Of a DNA stretch of 64,000 bases, positions 56,174-64,000 are shown piece after piece. Where the stretch lies: positions 2,339,001 to 2,403,000 of the forward strand of contig NZ_CP031188.1 in the NCBI RefSeq assembly GCF_003344925.1. The letters run 5' to 3'. The DNA comes from Flavobacterium arcticum (lineage in GTDB: Bacteria; Bacteroidota; Bacteroidia; Flavobacteriales; Flavobacteriaceae). Each line of letters starts with the position of its first letter. Within the stretch, counting starts at the first letter, position 1. The notes below the pieces were generated by a model. It saw only the letters and a program-made list of their open reading frames with translations, had not been told where the DNA came from and made no database searches. The translations under genes were made by a program, and so were the position numbers.

Positions 56174-56208
56174 AGAAGTAAGATGTAGTTCTCTATTAGT
56201 TTTTTTAA
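56169..56208 (+). terminator. Terminator after the symporter
   Basis: 9-bp stem AATAGAGAA / TTCTCTATT (56169-56177 / 56189-56197) with an 11-nt loop that includes the end of the stop codon, then TAG-T7 tract. Confidence 0.65.
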
Positions 56209-56480
56209 TTAAATAAAATATCTATTCTTATTCTCTCTTTATTGTTAATATACTGTAAGTAATATAACCCTTTAAGCCTAATTAACATAATAATTTAACA
56301 CCTATTATTTTACGTTCTTATGTTTCATATAGAGCTTACTAACTTATTCTAAATTTTATTATACAATATAATAACATTATATTTACATTGAATCCATTGT
56401 TAAATAATGTTTTAATAATAGTCACAATCAAAATATCTTTTAATTTTGGGCTGTTAAAAACGTCCTAAACAAACAAAGAA
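56209..56480 (+). other. AT-rich upstream region of the adhesin gene
   Basis: No coding frame. A TAATTTTG -7 box lies at 56441-56448, 32 bp before the ATG, without a TTG at -33. The gap between genes totals 307 bp including the symporter terminator. Confidence 0.5.
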
Positions 56481-59400
56481 ATGCTATTGAATGACAATGC
56501 TTTAACCAGTAAAAAAAATGCTGTTCTGTTTTTTTTTGCTTTAATATTATCTGTAAGTGCTACAGCACAGGTATACCAACATAACTTTGGCAGCACCCCT
56601 ATTACTGCTAATCCATATACAGGAACCCCCAACATATTAGACACTGACCTTTCTGGTTCATCTTGGACACATAATAGCGCAGGTCCTTGGCTTGATTTAG
56701 ACGGATCGTCAGGTAGTACCGCTCTAAGTGTAACCGCCCCTACGACAACGACAACAGCTTATACCGATTTTACACTTACATTTAATGTAGCATCGGGTAA
56801 ACAGCTCGATATAACTTCTTTTAACTTTTGGAGACGTAGAACATCTGGCTTTGTGGCACCAACATGGAGCATGACAATTAATGGTATTGCTGTAGGTAAC
56901 GGCTCAGTACCCACTACAGGATTAGAAATAGGAGAAACTATTGTACTTAATCCAGTAACAGGACTTGAAGGAACTGTAACTATAATTGTACGATTTAATA
57001 ATTCTACTAATGGTACTGGTGGTGTTACTATAGATGATTTTACCCTAAACGGTACTGTAACTAACTTAGCTCCACCATGCTCACTAGATGTCACATCTTT
57101 TTCTCCTACAACAGGACCCGAAAACACACTAGTAACGCTAACAGGTACAGGTTTTACCGATGCTACAGGAGTTACATTTGACGGAGTTACTGCCACTTTT
57201 TCATCATTATCAGATACTGAAATTATTGCTTTAGTACCTGCTGGTGTTACTGCTGGTAATATCGTAGTAACTGCACCAGGTTGTACAGAAAACGTTACAG
57301 GTAATTTTGACTTAATAACACCTGAATGTCAAGGTGAGATATACATATCAGAAATATATGATAATAATGGAGGTAGTTATGGTGTTATTGAACTTTACAA
57401 TCCAACTTCTAACACTATTAACTTTGGAGGTCAATATGTATTAGAACGTTATGGAAATATAGGAGATCCTACCCCTTCTGGTGGGTATACACTAACATTA
57501 CCTGGCTCAATAGATCCATATTCAACCTATCTTGTAAGTAGTTCTACGTCAGGACCTGCTGGATGTCCATCATCATTTGATAGTAACATTGGTAATGGTA
57601 TAAATGCTAATGATGAATTAAAACTAAAAAAAAGCGGAACTATTATTGATGTCGCATATACACCTACTTATATAGGATATACCGTAAAAAGAAATCCTAA
57701 TGCTATAGCACCCTCAGTTACTCAAAGCTGGTCAGACTGGACTACTACCTCAAACACTTGTGCCGATTTAGGGTCACACACTGCAGATCCAAGTAGTGGT
57801 ATTGTACCAAATATAACCCACCCTATTACACAATATGTTTGCGAAAATGCTACAGCAACATTTTCTGTTTCAGTATCAGGAACAGAAACATACAGTTACC
57901 AATGGAAAGTGCTTAATAGTATAGGGAACTGGGTAAATGTAACAAATAACACTAATTATTCAGGCGCAACAACCAATACTCTGGATATACAAAATATACC
58001 TTTCTCTTTTAATGGAAACCAGTACTACTGTGAAATCACTTCATCTAGTTGTGATTTGATAAGTAATGCCGCTCAACTTAATATAACCGAAGCTCCAGAG
58101 ATTGATACAGCTATACCTACTGCTACAGGTTGTGCCACAGGAGATACAGGAACAATTACAATAACTGCAGTAACTTCAGAATTTGGACTATCATACAGTG
58201 TTGATGGAATAAACTATTCATTTACAAATGTGTTTACAAACCTTTCTGCTGGAAATTATACTGTTACAATCAAAAATTTATCAGGATGTGTATCAGAATC
58301 TGTAGTTGTAACCGTAGGAGCTGGAGGAGCTCCAGATGAAGCAATCATAACAATTACTCAACCCACTTGTACTACACCTACAGGAACAATTACCATAACC
58401 CCTCAAACAGGTAGTGGTATTGAGTATAGTATTGATAACGGTGCTACCTATCAAACATCTAATATATTTGCTGGTTACGCTGCAGGAAATTATACTGTGT
58501 TAGTACGTAATGATGCTGGATGTGTTTCTAATCCTGTATCGACAACTATTGATGCTACTCCTGATGCGCCTGCAGATGCTACTATTACCAGTATAACACA
58601 ACCTACTTGTACTACACCTACAGGTACTATTACTATAGCAACACAAACAGGTAGTGGTATTGAGTATAGTATTGATAACGGTGCTACCTATCAAACATCT
58701 AATATATTTGCTGGATATGTTCCTGACACTTATACTGTGTTAGTACGTAATGATGCTGGATGTGTTTCTAATCCTTTATCGGTTACTATTGATGCTACTC
58801 CTGATGCGCCTGCAGATGCTACTATTACCAGTATAACACAACCTACTTGTACTACACCTACAGGTACTATTACTATAGCAACACAAACAGGTAGCGGTAT
58901 TGAGTATAGTATTGATAACGGTGCTACCTATCAAACATCTAATATATTTGCTGGTTACGCTGCAGGAAATTATACAGTAGTAGTACGTAATGATGCTGGA
59001 TGTGTTTCTAATCCTGTATCGGCAACTATCAATGCTACTCCTGATGCGCCTGCAGATGCTTCTATTACCAGTATAACACAACCTACTTGTACTACACCTA
59101 CAGGTACTATTACTATAGCAACACAAACAGGTAGCGGTATTGAGTATAGTATTGATAACGGTGCTACCTATCAAACATCTAATATATTTGCTGGTTACGC
59201 TGCAGGAAATTATACAGTAGTAGTACGTAATGATGCTGGATGTGTTTCTAATCCTGTATCGGTTACTATTGATGCTACTCCTGATGCGCCTGCAGATGCT
59301 TCTATTACCAGTATAACACAACCTACTTGTACTACACCTACAGGTACTATTACTATAGCAACACAAACAGGTAGCGGTATTGAGTATAGTATTGATAACG

Positions 59401-61901
59401 GTGCTACCTATCAAACATCTAATATATTTGCTGGATATGTTCCTGACACTTATACTGTGTTAGTACGTAATGATGCTGAGTGTGTATCAAACCCTGTATC
59501 GGTTACTATTGATAATGTACCCACTATACCAACACCTCAATTTCAAATAACTCCGTTAGGATGTAACGAAACAACTGGAACTATAGAAATTACAGCACCA
59601 CTTGGTCTTGACTACACCTATCGTATTGATAATGGTACTTATCAATCATCAACCACATTTGCTGGTTATAGCGCAGGTAATTATACCATCACTGCTAAAA
59701 ATACTGATGGATGTACTTCTACTATTACAGCTACAATAAACCCTGCTCCTGCTATCCCTGCTGATGCTGATGTATCATTTACACAACCTAGCTGTACTAC
59801 CCTTGGTAATATAACTATAAACTCGCCTATAGGTGCTGGTTTAAATTATAGTATTAATAACGGTGCTACATATCAGAGTAGTACTAACTATACAAGTTTA
59901 CCTGCAGGAAATTATACTGTACTAGTTAAAAACGCAGCAGGTTGTATATCGGCTAATCCGCAAACAGTAACTATCAACCCTACTCCTACTGTACCTACAG
60001 CCGCAGGATATACTAGTACAAACCCCACATGTGCCACCCCTACAGGCTCTATAACTATTACATCGCCTATAGATACTAACTTAGAATATAGTATTGATAA
60101 TGAAAATACATATAGTACTAACTTAGTATATAATAATCTTGCTCCAAATCTTTATCAAATAGTAGTACGAAATACAGTAACAGGGTGTACATCTACAACT
60201 ATAAACGTAACTATAAATACTGCGCCAAATATACCAGATGATGCAGTTGTTATAACCAATCAGCCTGGATGTACCATTTCTACAGGGAGTATAACAATAC
60301 AGTCACCTCTTGGAGCGGGCTATACATATAGTATAGATGGTGTGAACTATCAACCACTAACTACTTTTTATGGTATAACTCCTGGAAGTTATTTTGCTTA
60401 TGTAAAAAATGCAGCAGGATGTGTTTCGGCCATACCTACACCATTCACTATTAATAGTGCTCCTGTAATTCCTAATACTGCCACAGTTGTTATTACAAAC
60501 CCTGACTGTACAACTGCCACAGGAAGTATAGAGGTTACAGCTCCTTTAGGCGCAGACCTCACTTATACTATAGATGGTATAACTTATCAAACAAGCCCTA
60601 TTTTCACTAATCTTACATCTGGTAATTATACAATCAGGATACAAAATAGTGCTGGATGTATATCACTGCCAGTAACAAAAACAATACAACCTCAACCAGC
60701 AACTCCTACTGTACCCGAACTTGTAGTTACACAGACTGATTGTTTTAACGATACAGGAAGAATAGTTGTTACTAGCCCATTAGGTGTATATACCTATAGT
60801 ATAGATGGTGGAGTGACCTATCAGGCTACAACTACGTTTACAAACCTTGTGCCTGACGATTATGTTATAACTGTAAGAAATAATGCAGGTTGTACCGAAG
60901 TATCTGAATCAATAACTATAAATCCTCCTCCTGCTCCGGCACCCGACCCTGGAGTAATAACCGGTAACACTACAATTTGTGAAGGAGAAACTACTCAATT
61001 AGCAAATGATGTTTTAGACGGAACTTGGTCAACTAGTAATGATTTTATTGCTACAGTAGATGAAAATGGTCTTGTAACAAGTTTATCATCAGGTGTAGTA
61101 ACCATAAGCTATACGGTAGGGACAGAATGCACAGATACTGCTACAACGATAGTTCGTATTAACCCTATACCTAACCCTAGACTTGAAGATGTGTATTATA
61201 TATGTCAAAATCTCGAAACAGAAGAGTATAGCGGCGTAATGATAAATAGTGGACTATCTGTAGGAAATCACAGTTTTGTATGGAAAAAAGGAGAAACAGT
61301 ATTGCCTTTTGTTTCAGCTTTTCTTATTGTCGACGAACCTGGTGAATATAGCGTAGAAGCTACTAATCTTACAACAGGGTGTGTGGGCATAAGTACTACT
61401 ACTGTAAGTGTATCTTCCATAGCTGTTGCTACTGCCGAAGTAGCTACAGATTTTAGCTATAAACAAACCATAACTGTAAATGTAACAGGTGGCTCTGGCA
61501 ATTATGAGTTTAGCCTAAATGATGGTCCTTATCAGGATGAAAATATATTTAGTAATATAACCGAAGGTGTATATACAATAACAATTAACGATAAAAACGG
61601 ATGTGATCCGCTTGTACTAGAAGTATATGCTTTAAACTACCCTCGCTACTTTACGCCTAATGGCGATGGAGCGCATGAAACATGGAATATTAAGGGATTG
61701 AGTAACCAACAAGATGCTATTATTTATATATTTGACCGTTACGGAAAAGTAATATCTGTAATAAAGCCTGGGCAAGTTGGCTGGGATGGCACATACAATG
61801 GAGAAAGAGTTCCTGCTACTGATTATTGGTTTAAACTATTATATCAATCATCTAACGGGACAAATAAAGAATTTAAAGCACACTTTTCACTATTAAGATA
61901 A
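56481..61901 (+). CDS. Large repeat adhesin with SprB-like repeats and type B T9SS sorting domain
   Basis: 1806 residues. Signal peptide to about 29 (SVSATAQ). Then a cell-surface beta domain (about 40-190), an IPT/TIG domain (about 198-280; SFSPTTGPENTLVTLTGTGF), a lamin-tail domain (about 285-415), an Ig-like domain (about 435-535) and about 12 SprB-like repeats of 78-80 residues (about 536-1490; YSIDNGATYQ, AGNYTVxVRNxAGC). Further Ig-like parts lead to the gliding-motility-associated CTD (about 1720-1806; YFTPNGDGAHETWNIKG, YIFDRYGKVI, GWDGTYNGERVPATDYWF). It should be exported by type IX secretion and held on the surface, where SprB-type proteins mediate adhesion or gliding. Confidence 0.92.
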   Translation: MLLNDNALTSKKNAVLFFFALILSVSATAQVYQHNFGSTPITANPYTGTPNILDTDLSGSSWTHNSAGPWLDLDGSSGSTALSVTAPTTTTTAYTDFTLTFNVASGKQLDITSFNFWRRRTSGFVAPTWSMTINGIAVGNGSVPTTGLEIGETIVLNPVTGLEGTVTIIVRFNNSTNGTGGVTIDDFTLNGTVTNLAPPCSLDVTSFSPTTGPENTLVTLTGTGFTDATGVTFDGVTATFSSLSDTEIIALVPAGVTAGNIVVTAPGCTENVTGNFDLITPECQGEIYISEIYDNNGGSYGVIELYNPTSNTINFGGQYVLERYGNIGDPTPSGGYTLTLPGSIDPYSTYLVSSSTSGPAGCPSSFDSNIGNGINANDELKLKKSGTIIDVAYTPTYIGYTVKRNPNAIAPSVTQSWSDWTTTSNTCADLGSHTADPSSGIVPNITHPITQYVCENATATFSVSVSGTETYSYQWKVLNSIGNWVNVTNNTNYSGATTNTLDIQNIPFSFNGNQYYCEITSSSCDLISNAAQLNITEAPEIDTAIPTATGCATGDTGTITITAVTSEFGLSYSVDGINYSFTNVFTNLSAGNYTVTIKNLSGCVSESVVVTVGAGGAPDEAIITITQPTCTTPTGTITITPQTGSGIEYSIDNGATYQTSNIFAGYAAGNYTVLVRNDAGCVSNPVSTTIDATPDAPADATITSITQPTCTTPTGTITIATQTGSGIEYSIDNGATYQTSNIFAGYVPDTYTVLVRNDAGCVSNPLSVTIDATPDAPADATITSITQPTCTTPTGTITIATQTGSGIEYSIDNGATYQTSNIFAGYAAGNYTVVVRNDAGCVSNPVSATINATPDAPADASITSITQPTCTTPTGTITIATQTGSGIEYSIDNGATYQTSNIFAGYAAGNYTVVVRNDAGCVSNPVSVTIDATPDAPADASITSITQPTCTTPTGTITIATQTGSGIEYSIDNGATYQTSNIFAGYVPDTYTVLVRNDAECVSNPVSVTIDNVPTIPTPQFQITPLGCNETTGTIEITAPLGLDYTYRIDNGTYQSSTTFAGYSAGNYTITAKNTDGCTSTITATINPAPAIPADADVSFTQPSCTTLGNITINSPIGAGLNYSINNGATYQSSTNYTSLPAGNYTVLVKNAAGCISANPQTVTINPTPTVPTAAGYTSTNPTCATPTGSITITSPIDTNLEYSIDNENTYSTNLVYNNLAPNLYQIVVRNTVTGCTSTTINVTINTAPNIPDDAVVITNQPGCTISTGSITIQSPLGAGYTYSIDGVNYQPLTTFYGITPGSYFAYVKNAAGCVSAIPTPFTINSAPVIPNTATVVITNPDCTTATGSIEVTAPLGADLTYTIDGITYQTSPIFTNLTSGNYTIRIQNSAGCISLPVTKTIQPQPATPTVPELVVTQTDCFNDTGRIVVTSPLGVYTYSIDGGVTYQATTTFTNLVPDDYVITVRNNAGCTEVSESITINPPPAPAPDPGVITGNTTICEGETTQLANDVLDGTWSTSNDFIATVDENGLVTSLSSGVVTISYTVGTECTDTATTIVRINPIPNPRLEDVYYICQNLETEEYSGVMINSGLSVGNHSFVWKKGETVLPFVSAFLIVDEPGEYSVEATNLTTGCVGISTTTVSVSSIAVATAEVATDFSYKQTITVNVTGGSGNYEFSLNDGPYQDENIFSNITEGVYTITINDKNGCDPLVLEVYALNYPRYFTPNGDGAHETWNIKGLSNQQDAIIYIFDRYGKVISVIKPGQVGWDGTYNGERVPATDYWFKLLYQSSNGTNKEFKAHFSLLR
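58326..59520 (+). repeat. Five tandem 240-bp coding repeats
   Basis: Period of exactly 240 bp (80 codons), with unit edges recurring at about 58321, 58561, 58801, 59041 and 59281. Copies 2-5 are near-identical in DNA; the first and the outer parts of the array differ more. Two alternative versions of one segment (GYAAGNYTV and GYVPDTYTV) are shuffled among copies, which points to recombination between units. Confidence 0.93.
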
Positions 61902-62944
61902 TGACAAAAATGAAGATAGCAAAGACACTAGCCCTTTTACTACTACCCTTTTATTGTTTTTCACAAATACCCGAATATTATAATTCTATAAACTTTAGTT
62001 TAACGGGCGATGCTTTAAAAGATGAACTTGCAGTACTAATTACTGAAACACATACAAACGAATTAGTATATACTCCAGAGGTATGGAATGCTCTAAAACT
62101 AGGAGATCTTGATCCTGAAAATAGCGAAAATGTCTTGTTAGTATATGGTTACAATGATGAAGATGATGATCCTGATAACGATAGAACAAGAGATAAAGAC
62201 CTTAGCTGTCATAATACAAGTTGTACAGGAAAATGGGTTAGAGAACACGTGTATCCACGCTCTCTAGGAAACCCTAATTTAGAATTTGAAGGCCCAGGAT
62301 CAGATGCTCATCATTTACGTTCTGTAGATTATTATATGAATAATTCGCGAAGCAATAAACGTTTTGCTGATGGCTCAGGAAATGCTTCTGTAATAACAGG
62401 AGGTTATTTTTATCCTGGCGATGAATGGAAGGGTGATGTAGCACGAATGATGATGTATATGTATGTACGCTATCAATCTCGATGCCTACCTGTAGTAGTT
62501 GGATCTGGTAGTACAAGTTATAGTGAAGATATGCCTGACATTTTTTTAGAGTGGAATACTGAAGACCCTGTAAGTGAGTATGAAATGAATAGAAATAATG
62601 TATTAAATGATATGCAGGGTAATAGAAACCCTTTTATAGATAACCCCTACTTAGCTACTATTATATGGGGCGGGGCTGATGCCGAAGACACATGGCTATT
62701 AGATAATGAAGATTTTACAAGTACAGATTTAGTTGTTTACCCTACAGTTACTACAGGTACTATTTATATTGATAATATTAATGGTCTAAATTATACTTAT
62801 ACTATATACAATATGATGGGGCAAGAAATTAAAAGTACTATTATTGATAATAAAATTGAAATGAATAGTTACCAATCTGGGATTTATATTTTAAATATAA
62901 AAATAAAAAATAAAATAAAGTCTTTCAGAATTTTGTTAAAATAG
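61901..62944 (+). CDS. Secreted endonuclease I with type A T9SS sorting domain
   Basis: 347 residues; ATG 61901 overlaps the adhesin stop (TAATG), with an alternative ATG at 61910. Signal peptide ending FYCFSQ. The EndA/NucM-type ββα-metal nuclease has the core WVREHVYPRSLGNP with His116, GPGSDAHHLRSVDYYMNNSR and GDVARMMMYMYVRY. The last 75 residues (VVYPTVTTGTIYIDN ... IYNMMGQEI ... YQSGIYILNIK) form a type A sorting domain. It would degrade extracellular DNA or RNA for nutrient use or matrix turnover. Co-transcribed with the adhesin. Confidence 0.92.
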   Translation: MTKMKIAKTLALLLLPFYCFSQIPEYYNSINFSLTGDALKDELAVLITETHTNELVYTPEVWNALKLGDLDPENSENVLLVYGYNDEDDDPDNDRTRDKDLSCHNTSCTGKWVREHVYPRSLGNPNLEFEGPGSDAHHLRSVDYYMNNSRSNKRFADGSGNASVITGGYFYPGDEWKGDVARMMMYMYVRYQSRCLPVVVGSGSTSYSEDMPDIFLEWNTEDPVSEYEMNRNNVLNDMQGNRNPFIDNPYLATIIWGGADAEDTWLLDNEDFTSTDLVVYPTVTTGTIYIDNINGLNYTYTIYNMMGQEIKSTIIDNKIEMNSYQSGIYILNIKIKNKIKSFRILLK

Positions 62945-62973
62945 TATAGAGAATATATAAAATTATATTTTCT

Positions 62974-63007
62974 AAGAAAACTCCATTAATCATAATGGAG
63001 TTTTCTT
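62974..63007 (+). terminator. Terminator after endonuclease I
   Basis: 15-bp perfect stem (62974-62988 / 62993-63007) with ATCA loop and T-rich 3' side; ends the adhesin-nuclease operon. Confidence 0.9.
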
Positions 63008-63142
63008 ATTTTTAAGCAGTTAACATTATAGTAACGGTCTTTTGATATATAAGACATCATTAGTTAATATAGGAATTGAAACTTTGTAGTCGGTTGAAAA
63101 TCAATCCCCTTAAAGGTATTCAAATATTAATTAATACAAACT

Positions 63143-64000
63143 ATGATGAAACTTTTCCAAAAAAAATTACTGTTTAAAATTTTTACAACAGTACTGCTCC
63201 TCTTTAATTGTATACTATGGGCACAAGGCAACGAGACATTTACTAATGTTTCTATTGTAAGTACTAATAGTTCTTATCAAACTAGATCTTGGACAGGAGA
63301 TAACGGAATATCTTGGACAGCTACAGAAGCAAGAAGAGATATCTATTTTAACACTTCTAACAGTAGTAGTACATATACTAGTAGTGATGGTGATGGTAAC
63401 ACTATTTGTATAAATAGTGGTGGATATGTTGAAAATACAACTACTATTTCAGGGGGTGTAGGTACATTAAGTTTTGAGTATGCAAGAGCATATTCAGGAA
63501 ACTCTACACTTAAAGTATATGTAAATGATGTACAATATGGTGGTACTATAACAGTATCAAGTGTAACTCCTACTACTTTTAGTGTAGATGTAAACGTAAC
63601 TGGCGACGCAGTTATAAGACTTGAAAACAGTGCTAAAAGAACTATTATTGATAACCTTGAATGGACAGCAGGAGCAGCTCCACCAACAGTTACTACTACT
63701 GAAATAATAACTACTGATATTACCACTACATCTGCTACAAGTGGCGGTAATGTTACAAGTACTGGCGATACAAGTACAGAACGTGGTGTAGTATGGAGTA
63801 CTTCTGTCAATCCTACTGTAAGTCTTTCTACTAAAACAAGCGATGGTACAAGTACTACTACAGGTATATACAGCAGTACTATTACAGGGCTTAACTCTAA
63901 TACTCAATATTATTATAGAGCCTATGCTACAAATGCTGGTGGCACTGCTTATGGTACTGAATACAGTTTTTACACAAGAGCTATTACTCCTGCCGTTCCT
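63143..64000 (+). CDS. Secreted multidomain protein, 3' end outside window
   Basis: ATG 63143 opens a frame that stays open to the window end (286 codons, no stop). Signal peptide MMKLFQKKLLFKIFTTVLLL with cleavage near WAQG. Residues about 30-175 form a beta-sandwich 'choice-of-anchor' type domain (ISGGVGTLSFEYARAYSGNS, VIRLENSAKRTIIDNLEW). Then a fibronectin-type module, TSATSGGNVTSTGDTSTERG ending in YYYRAYATNAGGTAYGTEYS, common in flavobacterial T9SS cargo. A C-terminal sorting domain is expected but not visible. Function unknown. Confidence 0.85.
   Translation, partial: MMKLFQKKLLFKIFTTVLLLFNCILWAQGNETFTNVSIVSTNSSYQTRSWTGDNGISWTATEARRDIYFNTSNSSSTYTSSDGDGNTICINSGGYVENTTTISGGVGTLSFEYARAYSGNSTLKVYVNDVQYGGTITVSSVTPTTFSVDVNVTGDAVIRLENSAKRTIIDNLEWTAGAAPPTVTTTEIITTDITTTSATSGGNVTSTGDTSTERGVVWSTSVNPTVSLSTKTSDGTSTTTGIYSSTITGLNSNTQYYYRAYATNAGGTAYGTEYSFYTRAITPAVP

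Noticed and set aside
58776..59414. Long minus-strand ORF (212 residues) across the adhesin repeats
   Set aside because: It is an antisense shadow of the 240-bp repeats; its repeated Ser/Thr/Cys-rich sequence follows the repeat period and has no family signature.
58326..59520. Tandem repeats as a CRISPR array
   Set aside because: Units are 240 bp, in frame and coding, with no short repeat-spacer alternation.
63343..63907. Overlapping minus-strand ORFs near the right edge
   Set aside because: They are shadows of the open plus-strand secreted-protein frame that runs off the window.

Overview
The window is chromosomal DNA from a member of the Bacteroidota, most likely a Flavobacteriaceae (Flavobacterium-like) species. 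The evidence is low GC, repeated use of the flavobacterial promoter box TAnnTTTG, type IX secretion sorting domains, a SprB-type repeat adhesin with a gliding-motility type C-terminus, a TonB receptor paired with a DUF4249 lipoprotein, a fused CcsB/CcsA haem-handling protein, a monomeric isocitrate dehydrogenase and a menaquinone pathway. I saw no tRNA, rRNA, CRISPR array, insertion sequence or prophage.

Layout. 1-6.5 kb: end of peptidase T, a YdeI-family gene, the leftward nusB-DUF1573-yajC group, leucine dehydrogenase, an ABC exporter and a PUR-type nucleic-acid-binding protein. 6.5-14.3 kb: csaA, a secreted protein of unknown function, a cyclophilin-FKBP fusion, a methyltransferase gene broken by one in-frame stop, trmD, rplS, monomeric idh and a Crp-like regulator. 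14.7-21.5 kb: TonB receptor plus DUF4249 lipoprotein, thiamine pyrophosphokinase, uvrB and an unknown lipoprotein.

21.6-30.6 kb is the most distinctive region: eight closely spaced rightward genes that look like one operon for breakdown of an ortho-substituted benzoate through CoA thioesters. They encode a flavin reductase-like protein, an aminobenzoyl/salicylyl-CoA monooxygenase fused to an Old Yellow Enzyme domain, an aryl-CoA ligase, a thioesterase, a nitrilase-family hydrolase, a gentisate-type dioxygenase, a fumarylacetoacetase-fold hydrolase and a maleate cis-trans isomerase. My preferred, unproven reading is anthranilate to 5-hydroxyanthranilate, ring cleavage to an amide, hydrolysis to maleamate plus pyruvate, deamidation to maleate, and isomerisation to fumarate. 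Salicylate via gentisate is the main alternative.

31-42 kb is mainly menaquinone synthesis on the minus strand (menD, menB, menA, menC, no menE) with two PH-domain membrane proteins and a metallo-beta-lactamase-fold protein between men genes. A serine hydrolase, a CvfB-type S1 protein and two unknown genes lie among them. 41.4-45.6 kb: glutathione peroxidase, a minimal K+ channel and the CcsBA fusion. 45.8-56.2 kb: a secreted unknown, an M1 peptidase, then a DUF2520-kdsC-UbiA-Maf-MscS group, a PIG-L protein, a 34-residue membrane peptide and a sodium:solute symporter.

56.4-64 kb is a secretome block: an 1806-residue repeat adhesin with a type B sorting domain, overlapped by a secreted endonuclease I with a type A sorting domain, then the start of another secreted protein that runs off the window. 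Calls come from reading motifs; no database search was possible.
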